DNA of 64,000 bases, from contig QEOQ01000204.1 of the NCBI GenBank assembly GCA_010279815.1, forward strand, positions 151,768 through 215,767, given 5' to 3'. Shown here piece by piece: positions 23,850 through 37,000 of this stretch. A model generated the notes under the pieces. That model searched no databases and had not been told where the DNA came from. It worked only from the letters and a program-made list of their open reading frames with translations. Position numbers and translations under genes: made by a program. Source of the stretch: Brachionus plicatilis. Taxonomy: Eukaryota; Rotifera; Eurotatoria; Ploima; Brachionidae. The first letter of the stretch is position 1. Each line of letters starts with the position of its first letter.

Positions 23850-24110
23850 CAATTTGGCATTCATGTATGACCATAAGTTCTCAATTGGGTTGAGATCTGG
23901 TGAACGGACACACCATGGCAGAACCACAATGTTCTATTCTTTGAACCAGTCGCTTACTGGGTGAGCAGTATGTGCCAAAACGCCATCTTTCTGAAAAATC
24001 CAAGTGTCGTCTGGCACAAATAGGAGTTCAACAGATCGTAAAGATTGGTTTTCAAGATTTTGATGTAGACAAACTGATTAATTCATCCTGTATAAATGTT
24101 GCATATACCT
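23850..24110 (-). pseudogene. Tc1/mariner transposase fragment
   Basis: The minus strand encodes a DDE-transposase C-terminal portion with a WIFQKDGVLAHTA block followed, after an in-frame TAG, by SPDLNPIENLWSYMNAKL, the classic Tc1 segment around the last catalytic Asp/Glu. Stops and frame loss show it is dead. Inverted segments with CCTTTGATGACCGA at about 23520 and 23690 lie downstream and may be part of its terminal structure. Confidence 0.85.
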
Positions 24111-25614
24111 AATAATAGCCGTTCACAAATAAAAAATAAATAGTAAGGTAACTGAATTGAACAATCTAGTCGATATTCATGTAATTCATGGAACTTCTTT
24201 TAAATTAGACTCTTTTTACTAAAAAAAAAGCTAAAATAAATGAAAAAATTTTAGCCAAAACAACTGCAGCTTTCTTGATTTTTTGGGTAACTTTTACTCG
24301 TGGAAATACCTAATATCACTCTATTGGACATTTTCTTGAAAATCTACAAATAACTTACAATTTTTTGAGTCACATTTTAGGAAGTTAAAACATTCGAAAT
24401 CCTTTAAAAACAGCACTTTATTTTATTAGTGGAAATACAATAGTCAAAAAACTTGATATTATAGAACAAACTAAAAGATATGTTAAAGTATTTAAAACTC
24501 ATGATGAAACATTATTATCCTAATCATACTACTCGATCTATGATTAAATTTGTTCTCATTCTGTCTATTATCAAAAAATTTTCCTCATAGCCGATATTCA
24601 ATTTTAAACTCAGAAATAGCTTTAAAGTCGCTTAAATAAAAGCTAAAGTTCCTTAAAAATTAAAAGTAAATAAATTCAAAGTTCAAATTTATAATAAAAA
24701 GCTTGAAAAATAAAAATTTATTTTTAGTTTTATCAAATTTTTGGTCACATTAATAAAAAAATGTATTTTTTTTAAGATTCCGTTGAATGTTGACTAAAAC
24801 TTTAGACTCTAATAATTAGCTCAAAATTCAGATTTATACTTAATAGCTTTTATTTTGATATTTTTTTAAAATTTGTTTCTAATGAATATCACTCAAATGA
24901 TTTTTTTAATTTGAAAAATAATAAATCTCTAATAAAGCTCTAATAATTAGAAAAAATACTCTTAAAGTTATCATGAATTTTGGAAAAATATGAATTTTCT
25001 AAATTCAAAAATAGACATTTTCCCCCAGTCGATTTCACATTTCGACATTTGGGTTGGAAAAAAAGATGTTCCCTAGCTTTTCTCTTCATTCAAGAAGTTT
25101 TTTTTTTAAATAAATAATATAAAATATAAATACATAAAAAATTTTAAAGCAAAACTTGATAATTGGATCACGAAAATTTGAATTATAATCTGTTGTGTAG
25201 TTTTTGATATTAATTTCTTAATTTTTTAAAAAATATAATTGTAAAATATAATTTTATTGTAATTAATTAAACTTAAAACCATACATCACAATCATAATTT
25301 AAAAAAGGAAAAAATAATTGAGTATTTTCTTACGTATTAGCTTTAATCTTAGAAAGGAGTTGTTTTTCAATTTGATTATTTTAATCTTGTCATAAGTTTT
25401 GTTCAATAGATCACGTTTATTTATCTTCAATCCTTTGTTATTTTAAAGTTTGTTGATTATTTTTTGTATGTTCATCTTCATCTTTTATGACTCATTTAAT
25501 TATTTTTATTTTTTATTCTAACAAGAAAACTATCTCCTTTTTAAAGTTTATGATGCCTCTTCAATTTTCGAAAAAATAAATTTTATACATTTACAATTAA
25601 ATTTGAATTAAGAA

Positions 25615-26328
25615 ATGGTAAAATATGAAAGATTAGAAAGTTCATTAAAAATTCAAAGTTTTTTTACCATAGCATTGAGCTTATGTTTAATAATTACCAG
25701 TTGTATATTGAGATGGATTAACATTGCCAAACTTAATGTTATCGAAGAAGTTGGCTCAGAGTTCAATATTTTACCCCTATTGACATATTTAACAATTGCA
25801 GTTATTCTTTACGGACTTTTTTGTGCATTTATTGGAATTTTTGGACTAGTTAGCATTTATAAGCTAAAAAAAAAATTTTTGGTTCTATGGGATATAATAC
25901 TAGGAATTTTAGTATTAATAAATTTTTTATTAATGGTGGCAATTTTAATTTTATTTCCAGTTCTTGAAGGCGTCATAAAATCAAGTGTAAAAGATGCCAT
26001 TGAAAATGCTTTAAACAACCCAATAAATATTTTCGACTGGTCAGTAATATTAAATCTTCAAAAGCAGTGTAGATTCCTACACGACGTTTCAGGAAAATAT
26101 AAGTGCTGCGGTTTGATCACACCTGATGATTTCAATGACTTGGTAAAAATGGAATGTTGCATTAGACCCACACCCGAAATTGGTTGTTTAGTCTATCTAT
26201 TCGAGCTAATTAAAAATTATTTTTACAATCTTGTTTGTATACCTGGTGGAATATTATTTATCAATTTCATTATCAAGTTTTTGTTCTTAAGTATTTTCAT
26301 TAAAAATTTTAGTCTCGAATTTGAATAG
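25615..26328 (+). CDS. tetraspanin family protein
   Basis: A single-exon ORF of 237 codons with tetraspanin architecture. Four hydrophobic segments lie at about residues 13-35, 52-82, 87-116 and 200-228. Between the third and fourth is a large extracellular loop with the signature CCG (in KYKCCGLIT), a second Cys pair (MECCIRP) and a final GC motif, giving the usual disulphide set. Tetraspanins organise membrane microdomains with integrins and other partners. Polar residues normally seen in segment 1 are partly missing, and the cytosolic C-tail is short, so the exact member cannot be named. The absence of introns, in a window where most genes have them, could indicate a retrocopy or a fast-evolving paralogue. 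An AATTAAG acceptor-like site lies two nt before the ATG. Confidence 0.85.
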   Translation: MVKYERLESSLKIQSFFTIALSLCLIITSCILRWINIAKLNVIEEVGSEFNILPLLTYLTIAVILYGLFCAFIGIFGLVSIYKLKKKFLVLWDIILGILVLINFLLMVAILILFPVLEGVIKSSVKDAIENALNNPINIFDWSVILNLQKQCRFLHDVSGKYKCCGLITPDDFNDLVKMECCIRPTPEIGCLVYLFELIKNYFYNLVCIPGGILFINFIIKFLFLSIFIKNFSLEFE

Positions 26329-28073
26329 ACTAGAAAATAGATGACTCAACTTATTTGATAATCAATTCAGTATGTCAAACAAAGAAAATAATTTTAAAAT
26401 ACTAAAAAACTAAGTCATTTTTTTCATGTAAGAGAACAAATATCTAATGTTTGGATAAAGAATTTACATATATTTATTTTAAATATATTGCAACTACATA
26501 AAAAGTGTATTTTTACTCTGACGAAAAAAGTTTTTTAATATATTTTGTTTCAAATACTGTATTTTTAATATTTTTTTAAAATGAATTAAAATTTTATAAT
26601 GTTTCATTTTTAAATTTTAATAAAATTATTTTTATTCAATAAAATTATATGGAGTGTTACTCATAATATTTTTTATCAATTATTAGTTCTAAATAAGCTT
26701 CTTAAATCAAAAAGAAAAATATCTAAATGAAATTATACCTACACTAGCCGGCCCAAATGTGTCATTTTGACATTTTTATCAAATTTCAAAGATCGATATT
26801 CCACTGAAAATGTTTTTAATTTTATTCTATAGGATCCAACAAATAATTTGCAAAATATCTTTGTCTACCTTCTAATATTATCTTTACTATTCATTTAAAA
26901 AACAACTACAAGATGATGAACAGAATAAAAAGAATAAACAAGTTAGTCAAGTTTTAATTTTTAGTATCTTCTTATTTAACTAACGTAATTTATATTAAAT
27001 AAAGCTTATGATTCTGTATCATTTAATATTTTTTTGAAAGTCTAAAAAAATAGGATAGGATTAAAAATCGGATTATTAATTTCAGTTCTAATAGAGATTC
27101 ATTCCAGAGTTCATTAAAAACTCAAATTAAAGTCCAGGTCATTAAAAAAAGTCCGAGCCAAATACTTTTATTTTATTTTTTAGTCCGAACAGCATGAATT
27201 TTTTGCCGTTCCAGTTAGTTATTGTGGCGGCCAAATGTTCATTTAACCGTTTAAGGGGGTTATTGTGGCGTCGTAGTGAAAGTCAAAGTCACCAAAATTA
27301 AAGTCCAAGTGAGGACTTAAAAAAAATTAAAAGTCTGGCTCGAACTTTTGAAAAAAAAAAAGTCTGGACTTGGACTTTTTTTTTGGGACTTTTAAACAAC
27401 TCTGATTCATTCTATAAATTTCCAAATGAAAATGTTTCATTTAATTTCAAATATTTTTATTTTATCATGAACCAACCCAAAAAATGACACCACTTCTTTT
27501 TAAAATTTATCTATAATATTTTAACGGAGCTGGCAGTTTTTTTAAATTAATTTGTTCCGATTCAGAGGAATTTTTTAACAATAGAAATGCACTAGTTCTG
27601 AAAAATTCTTTATCCATAATAATGCAGAAATAAAAGATTCACTGCATTTTGAACATCATTTTTTTGAGCAGATGTATTTTAGGTGAAACATATGGAAAAA
27701 AAATTTCACAACTCAAACTAGAGTTTTGTTTTGAACACAATTTTTTTCTTTTTCAAAATTTAAATCGATTTGATTTTTTTATGAATTTTTGGGTTATAAG
27801 ATGTCCATCAAAAATAATTTAAATTCCACAAATTAAAAAGAGTTGGGTAATATTTTTAAAATAAACAAAATTATTAAAAATATTAATAAATGATTTTGAC
27901 TAAATTTTCAATTTGTTCTTTTTTTGAAAACAATCTTAAACAAAAATGATATTTTCAAAATATTTGCTATTTTCCTTGAAATTTTTAATTTACAAAGCAA
28001 AATCATTCTTAAGAATTTTAGAAAAAAAATTTTTTTTTAAATTTATTTCTTTATAAATGTTCTCAAAAAATTT
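26329..28073. other. intergenic region between convergent genes
   Basis: 1.7 kb between the tetraspanin (plus) and strawberry notch (minus) 3' ends. Apart from the hAT-type element at 27105-27404 it is AT-rich sequence with no feature seen. Confidence 0.6.
27105..27404. mobile_element. hAT-type miniature element, second intact copy
   Basis: 300 bp starting CAGAGTT and ending AACAACTCTG, inverted relatives of the 15782 element, with AAAGTCC/GGACTT-rich interior. A perfect 8-bp direct repeat ATTCATTC flanks it at 27097-27104 and 27405-27412. The termini are more diverged than in the first copy, so it is probably an older insertion. Confidence 0.85.
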
Positions 28074-31000
28074 TCACGTTATATCAAAATTAAAAAATTG
28101 ATTTTTTTCATTCGATGTATTAAAATTCTTACTATTTTGATTGATAAAATTAGTATTTTCATAATCACCAGCACAATTCATAATTGACTTTTTATAGTTT
28201 TGAGCACCGATTTTTGTTGATTTTTTGTCATCATTGGCCGTCACCTGAGAAGTCATATGAGTTTGAACATAGGACTTAGAGCTGATTGATGACAAAAATG
28301 AGTCGATTTTTTTTATGCACATAGCTGGTATAACACAACCAACTATTTTTAAGTTGTCACTGGTTCTGACTCGAATTATCTGCAACCTAAATTGACTAGA
28401 GCCTGTCAGATGACAAAGCAAATTTTCAACTCGGCTCCATACGGTCAATACCGAGCCTGCCAGAATATAAAATTTTCTAGTTCTTAGCCCAATGTCACAA
28501 TTTCTTATATTCGAACAGTTTCCTTCTCTAAATCGGTGTATACACTCACTGGCCGATTTTCTATAGTGTTCGATCCAGTGAGCTTTAGCTTCACTTGACG
28601 AAACTTTTTTAAATTTTTTATTCAATGAATCGAATGTTTCGAAACTAGTCTGTAGACCTGTATTGGGACGGTAAATGGAAAGTGTCATGGGCAATTTTCG
28701 CTCTTGGAGTTTGCAGCTATCCTGAGATGGTACAGCCAAAATTGCGAGTCGATTATTATTCTTAACTTGATTCAGCAAATAAAAACCAATTTCGTTTGAG
28801 CTAGAATTTTGCAAATTTTGTCTGTAAATTTCCAGGGCTTTTTCCCAATTAATACCTCTCTCTACCAATACCGTGTGTAGTTCAACTTTTCGGCATGTAT
28901 CACTTTTATTATTTAAGACATAAAACTTGGTTTCTTTTCTGGTCGCAATTTCATTATTACTGCCCAAATCCATTATGCCCATGTCCCATTTTCCACTTCG
29001 CTTTGCCTGAAGGATTACTGTCGTTAGAACATCAGAGAAAAAAGTAAATATAGCATTCTGTAAATTAACTGGACAGCCGAGTAAACGATTAAGAAATTTA
29101 TTTATATTGTTGTAGTCTTTTTCTGGATAAGCTGAGCCTTTTTTATTGGAAACAATCATGCCAACACCGTGCAGCGCTTCTCTTGCATCTGAAAAAAAAT
29201 GAGCATTTTTAAATTTCTTTTAAATAGTCTATGAATTTAAAACACGAAAAAATTTATTAAAATAAATCCAAGTTCAATTTAAAATTTTTAGGACGGAGGG
29301 TTTTGACGCGTAAATAAAAATAATAAAGCATAAAAAAGTAAACCATAACATAATAAATAAAAATTTAAGATTTTTTTTTGTTTTTAATTCTCGCATATTT
29401 TTTTTTATTAAAGCATAAAAAAATTTTGAAAGCATAAGAATCTTAATTTCAAGCATAAGTTATTCAAAAAAAAGATAAGAGTGGTATAAACAGAGACTTA
29501 ATTGGACAGTTAAAGATTGGTACAGAGTCATCTTCAATGACGAATTCAATTTTGAGGTCTATAATCATAAATCAAGAGTAATAGTAAAAAAGTTAAAAAA
29601 ATGGGAAGTTTCCTCCGAAGTTCTGTATACCAAGGTTACAAAGCGGTGGAGGCTCAATTGGTATCTGGTGATGTTTAATTTTTTTTTGTCGATGGTTTTT
29701 GGCCTATGCTATGTGTATACACCTTTTTAAAGCTAGTGAATTGTTTCTTTTTATTAATGACGAACATCCACATTAGCAGACTTTTACAGTTGATGCAACC
29801 TGCATTCAAGAATTAATTTTAAACTTTTAGAAAAAAAGCTATTTGATTTTTTTACACCTTGTTCTGTTCTCTTGTACTGAACTTCACAAAACCCGAGATC
29901 GTCCACCTAAACTTAAGTTTAACGTTGAAAGAAATATTGAAGAAAATCAATTTAAAAAAAGACGTGGTCGATCCTCGATTCGGCTCTAAATATTGATTAA
30001 ATTATTTTTTTTCTATGCTATAATATTTTTTTAGGCTTAACTTGCTTTATTTTATGCGAGACTAATTTTTATATGCTTTAATAACTAAATCTTTATACCT
30101 TACTTAATTTTTTTGGTTTATGCGCTATTAAATTTTTTTTATACTATAATTTTTTTTTAATGCGTCAAATACATTTTTCCAAATTTTTATTCCAAAAGAA
30201 AAGAAAATTTTTTAATTTTTTTGATTTTAGTAAATTTATTTTAGTATTTTAATGAAATTAAATCAATTTGAATAAAAAAAAAAGATTAGCTCGTAGAACT
30301 GATTTGCTCGTAGCTAACATTACACTTATTAATTAGTTCTCTAGTTATTATTTAAATTTTAATAATTACTTTAATTGGTGGCTTGGAAATATAATAGTTT
30401 AATATGTTTATAAGCTAAGGCTAAAAGAAGATTTTTTTGTGATTTTTGATTGATTTGCAAGTGTTTAGGAGAAAATAATTCTGTTGTGATTTGTAAAAAA
30501 AGATAATAAACTTCACAACTTCTTTTATATTCAAATGGCTAATAGAAAGCTAGCTAGCCTACAAAAATCTGATGGACAAAAAACAAAAACAAAGGAAAAA
30601 AACGCCAGAGCTTCGGACTGACTAAAATACGTAAATTGAAGCAACTGATACATTCTCTATACTTCCACTTAATGTTGTGTTGGTTTTTAACTTAATTTTA
30701 ATAATTTTTTTATGATTTTTTTTCAAATAATTTTTTTTTTTCATTTTATGTTTTTGGATTGATGACAAATAAAATAAACAAAGCCGCTTTCTTTTGACAA
30801 AAAAAAATTCTAATCTTTTGCAGCATACAGTTTAATGAAATATACCAAATTCACAATTTGGGATATTATATATTAATTTACATTTCTAAAATTTACAAAA
30901 CATGTTTTAGTCGGCCCGAAGCTCTAACGTTTTTTTTTTTTAATTTTTGTTTTTTGGACCAAAATTCACGGTGCCCAATGAACTACTGTACAATGCGATG

Positions 31001-34000
31001 CAAAAAATATAAAAAAGACTTTTTTAAAAAGCTAGAAAAAAATTTATCAAAAAATTTTAAAATTCATTTTGACTAATGATTTTTTAAAAGGATTAAAATA
31101 TTGTTTTAAAATCCAATTAATAATAATATTAATAAATAATTGAAGTATTTAAATGAAAAGCATGTGATTTTAAAATGATCCCCATGAAAATTTACTCAAT
31201 ATAGAGACATAAACTGTCCTTTTGTGTTTTATTTTAATTTACAATGTATTCGTTTTTTTTTTTTTTTTCTTTGTTTTCATCACCCTAGAGGTGTTTTTTT
31301 GAAATAAATAAATAAAATAAATAAATATTTTGGTCAATGAATTTAAAATTTCAAAAAAATGAATAAAAATCTTACCATTTATAAAATCTCCTTTATATGA
31401 AATTGGAAATCTTGCTAAAGGCTTTTCCATTTGGCAAATGGATCTGATCACATTTTCCAAAGCGGTTCTTCCGTATTTGTTATCGATGTTAAATTGACTC
31501 AAGTCTCTTGATTCTGTAGCTCTGCGATCTCCGTGAGTTAAAGCACCCAAACTCTCAAGTCTCTTGGCCACTGTTGATGCAAATCTTTTTTCGCCAGCCA
31601 ACTGTGATATCAAAAAAACGTATTCCGGAGAGCTCACTTGATTAGACCTGTGTGTCCGACCAAATTGTTGTATGGCTCGGTCTGCTGACCATGGAAGCTC
31701 GATAGTTATATGAACTCTTTTTAACTGGTTGGCATAGCGCCTATTAGCTTGCAGAGATATGCCACTGCTGGCTGCCTCGGAAATGATCGCAACCAGCTTT
31801 TCCCCGTTCATGAATCGCTCTTTTTGAACAAAATTCATTAGCTCAACAGGCACATCATTCTCATTTCTGGTCTCATAGACATAGCATTCTTTCTGATTGT
31901 TGGAATCTTTTTGACTTACAATTCGACCCTTTCTACCAGTCATCTCGGCAACATGATCTGGTCCATTTAACAGATCAATTAGCTCATCTAATGTGTTAGC
32001 TGGTAGACGTTTGCCAAACGATTTTATTGCGTTTAATAAGTCACTTTTAATTTCGTGTATATATTGTTCAATTTGATTTGGCTCAGTAGGTTTTGGTCTA
32101 TTTGACTGCTCTGGCTTCGATATACAAAAACCGAATGGATCATCAATATCAAAAATATCTTGCTCTTCATTGCTCTTTACTCTCTTGACTGGCAGAGAAA
32201 ATTCTTCATCACTTTCCGAATCTAATTCAGCCTTGGCACTCTCATTGTAAACAACAGGCTCAATAATTTGAATATCATTGTCTTCGTCCTCCATTCTGTC
32301 ATTGAATTCGTCATAGCCATAAATATTAGTATTTGGTTTTTTACGCTTATTTGGGCTTTTGTTCAGTTTGTTTCTTGGTTTTTTTGTTTTTTTGCTGGTC
32401 ACATTTTGCTGAGGAACACTTTTAGTAATTGAAAACAAGGAATCAGAGTCGTCCGAATCAAAACTGTTGCTTTTTTTGCTATATGTTGATGAAAGTCCAC
32501 TATCATATTGACTTGCTGTGTTGTTTTCAGCTGATTCCAAGTCCGATGAAAGAGATTCAAAGCTGTCCGAGTCGTAAAAGGAAGAATCATCAAATGAAGA
32601 AACCGAGGATTCAGACAATGAATGCTTTTTTTTGGATATTTTTTGTGGATTTGTGTAGGAAGAAAGTCTTTTAAAAATTTGGTTGACATTTTGACTAATT
32701 TTAGGAGATTTGGCGACTTGTTTTTTTTGTTTAGATGGAAAATGTTTCTCTACCAAATTATGCAAAACTCCTCGGGCAGTTGAAACGAAATCGTTCATTT
32801 CACCACCTTCGTCAATATGCTCTAGAGTACGAGCTTCACCAGTCGACTGCAATCCAATAACCACACATTTGTGACTATTTAATGCTTTTTTGGCCAACTC
32901 CACTACACTAGGAACTTTACACGCCAAGCAAAGATACTTGAAAAATCGTTGATGACTGCTCCAAAATTGTCCCCAGACGGTTTTTTTCATTTTTCCGTCC
33001 AAGTCAATTAGATCAAGTGCTTCTTGAAATTTTTCTTTCATTTCAACCCACTTTAAATTCGAGAAAATAATTAAAATTTAACCATTTAATATTTAACAAT
33101 TAATTTTGATAATTTTTTTTTAAAGATTAAGATTAAATTATACTATGAAAAATAACTATTGGACTTTTTGAAAAAGAAAATTGAATCCAAAATAAAACAC
33201 ATTTAAAAAAATAATGTAATGTAAATTTCCACTAAAATTAAAGTCAAGAGGAGTAAAATTATTTAACATTAAATTGATGTTCAATGCTGAAAGTATTAAA
33301 ATGTTTGATCTAAATTTTATTTAATATTTAAGGTTAAACTTAATTTTAAATATTCACAATTTAAAATCTAACATTTAAATATGATTTTCAATTTTTTTTT
33401 CAATTAAATTCTTAACTAAATTTATTTTTTATTAATATGATATTGTTTGAAAAAAAAATACTTAAATAGAAAGTTCTTTAAGAAACGAAAGTTTAAAAAT
33501 ATGAGTTTACCGTATATTTTAAATTTCTTTAACAGAAAAATAATCTTAAGATTAGTTTAATCGTCATTTGAATTTAAAGAATTTCTTGAAATTTAAATCA
33601 AGCATTATTTATTTTGAATCTGGTAATTTTTAACATTTTTGTGCATCATAAAATATAAATTTTTAAAATTTCCTTGAAATTTATATCAGTCTTACCGTTC
33701 AAAAATTTTAATTGTTAACTCTGAAAATAAATATTAAATAAAAATACTTAACATTATAAATTCTGAAATAAAACTTTGAAATTATAAATTTATCATTATT
33801 TCAAAATAATGATCATCTTTCAATTTAAGACGATTTACAAAAATAAAATTTTTAAATTTGGTTATTATTTACATTTAGCCATGAATTTGTAAATTTTAGA
33901 AAAAATAAAACAGAACACAAATTAAGTAAAAATTTAATAATTTTTTTTCTTTAAAATTCCAAAATTGGTTGCGTTGTTTTATCAGTTAAATTCCAATTTC

Positions 34001-37000
34001 TGTAAAAAAATCTAAATTTTAGTTCTGAATTATGCGCACACATTTAACTTAATGAAAATTACTCATAAAATTGCAGAGTTTGTATTTAAGCATTAAATGT
34101 ATGAGCTGATGCAACTTAAACAACCAATTTTGGACTTTTGAAGAAAAAAATTTTTTTAGTTGCTTAATCTTTGTTCGTCAATTCACAGTGACTTTTGCTA
34201 AAAAAAAATTTTGAAAATATTATTTTCAATAACTTAAAATGAACTTATGTTTAGTTTGAGAATGCTATTAGGGAAAATATTTGAAGCTTTGTCATACCAG
34301 CTTGACTGAGTCATCATACATCCTGATGTATTCGTCCCTGAGAGGAATTTCTTGGATCTTAAAAGTGACTCCAGTAAAACTTAATTGTCTAGCTATGTAC
34401 ATACCACGTAGTTTCATATCAATAGCGATTATTTCCATGGCCCCTACGCCTCTTTTTTCTACTGATTGAATGAAATCGTTGAAATCATTGAATGGTGTGC
34501 CTGTTCCCCAAAGACCAAGTCGTACCATATAGGCCATGTTTTTTGGTTCACTGGCACCTGTCGCACTAGCATACACAATTCTGGCTTTGGGAAGCTTTTC
34601 TTGAAGTTCTAGAACTGCCAAGCCAGTTTTGGTTGGCTTTGCCGAACCAATCGGAACCAAATTCTTGGCCTTGTGACACTCGTCAAATACAATCACTCCG
34701 TCGAATGCTTCACCACCTAGCCACTGAAACAATTGTTCTAATCGACTTGAGTATTTTTTGTTTTCAGTTTTTTGTTGTGATTCACCTATTAGAGAAGAAT
34801 AGGTAGAAAATATGACACCTTTTTTAATGTTCGAATTTTCCTCGGAGGATATCTTAGAATATTTAAGCTTATTTAGAGCAAAAATCTGAATATCGCTTGC
34901 TCCAATATCGGAAAAATCTCGTTGGGCATCATATTTTAAATCGTTGGACACACTTAACCATAAGGCTTTTTTACGGCCTTGTAAATAATTTTCATATATT
35001 ATCCCGGCAATAGTTCGACCTTTTCCAACGCCAGCACCATCTCCAATCAAAAAACCACATCGATGACTATTAGGTAAAAATTCACTATGCTTTTGACAAG
35101 CATAAACTACAGCTTCAAGTTGTAAGGCTGACAATGCTCCCTTTTCGTAAACATTCGAAGCCATTCTAAGCTCATACCATATATCTGGTGGTTCGACACT
35201 TGCCAATGAACTAGTTTCAACAATTGGATCCGGATGTTTTAGTCCAAGCTTTACTATTTTAATAAAATTTTTAAAAAAATAATATTTTATTAAATGATAA
35301 TAGAAAACTAACTTATTTTATAATTAGAAATACATTTTTAAATTTTTTTGTTTATTTACCTTTTTGCCAAGTAATTGCTTACCAAATAAATTAAACAAAA
35401 CAAGCCCCTGGTTTATTTACAGATATGACTATTCTAAGATGAAATTTATTTTAATTTGTTGTTGTAAGTTTTCATCTAATTGTGAAATGTTATAATTTTC
35501 AATGTATTTACTAGACTTAAGAATGAATAGATTATTAAATTACTAAATTAACATGCGTTAAACTTATTTTGTTTGAGTGGGTAATGAGAAATTTCAAAGG
35601 AAAAAAGGAAAAACGCTACAATTTTTTTCTAATTGTACAATAATGGTTCTTCAAAATTACAATATTGTATAAATTTGTCCAAACGAATCATAGGCTCTGC
35701 AAAAACTCTGCAGTTTTCTTCATATTTAAAATACACAAAATCAGATATTTTTGACGGTGTTCATTTTACAGAAAATTGTAGAGTTTTTACAGAGCAAACA
35801 AATTAAAATTAAAAATTAAAAAGATTTACTAATCAAAAATTTAATTTTATTTAAATTTAAATTAAAAAAAAAATTTTAATTTTTTATCCTTTAGCTAAAT
35901 AAAATTATTTATATTTTTTTAATTTAACTAACATTTATAAAGTGGTAAGTAATTTTTTCAAATAGTCAATATAGATAGATTAGTTTGCTCTTCTTATAAA
36001 CCTAAACAATACTAAAAAAATGTCTGGCTTTCGACGACAAGTGAAAATAAGTTTATTTGCGGTCAGAGACGAACAAAAAATAAGAGACTGGTCAGAGAAT
36101 TAAATAGATCGGTGCTAAATCTCATTAATTTTCTAACTAGAATTTCAAAATTTATTTTAGCTTATGAATTAAAATTAAATTTAATTGCTAGGATCAAAAT
36201 TATTTTAATTTACTATCTCTTTTTTTTTTTAAATATTTAAATATAATTTAGACATCAGCCTCAGGCAGTTCAGTACGATAGTTAAAACCTTTATTTCAAG
36301 AATTTTTTTTTTAAAGAAAGAGTACATTTTTATTGTTAAAAGGTTTAAAAATAGTTGATAAATTGGTCATATGGAGTGAGTGTAACTATTTCTTCTTTAT
36401 TTGAAAAACATCAAAGCATAAAATCATCAATTTTCATTTTTTAAGTTCCTTCATTTTTTAGAAAACCAAATCTAAAGTAAGGTAATTACTGCAGTCTTTT
36501 TTCTTAATAAAATGTTAGAAATTATTTGAAAAATATAAAGTTTATTGTAAAATTTATAATAAACTTATTTTTGAGTACTTATTAAAAACTTTGGTTTAAG
36601 TCACCATTTTCTTTACAGTAGCTTAAAAAGAAAATAATCAAACGATTCAACGAAAAAAAATTTCAAAATGGACCGTGATTTATCTTTGATTACATTACAA
36701 AAGCTTAAAATCAGCTTAAAAATAAACAATACATTTGTATCTTAAAATTATAAAACTAATTGAATAACATTTTGCATAAAAGCAAAAAAATATAATTTAC
36801 ATAAATTTTACATCTATCTTTCTATTTAAATAAAAAAATAAAAAAAAAAATTACATTTTGATGGCATATAGTCGGCATAAGTTTCTGCATGACCAAGTTC
36901 TTCTTCCTCTTCTACAACAACCTGGTCATCTCTTTCGTAAATTGATTCATTCCTTACAAATTTGGCTTCATTTGGCTGATCTGTTTGATTATTATTTTTC

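Larger units (their letters stand above)
19810..25614. other. intergenic region dense in mobile elements
   Basis: 5.8 kb without an intact gene. It contains a SINE-like repeat interrupted by a 1.2 kb foldback element, a TA-type miniature element (21884-22424), a small ORF split by a 339-bp element (22497-23044), and a Tc1/mariner transposase fragment with nearby inverted repeats (23460-24110). From 24110 to 25614 only AT-rich sequence is seen. Confidence 0.7.

Noticed and set aside
30858..31076. 72-codon plus-strand ORF in SBNO intron 3
   Set aside because: Overlaps the right arm of the inverted-repeat element and a poly-T run; no coding signature.
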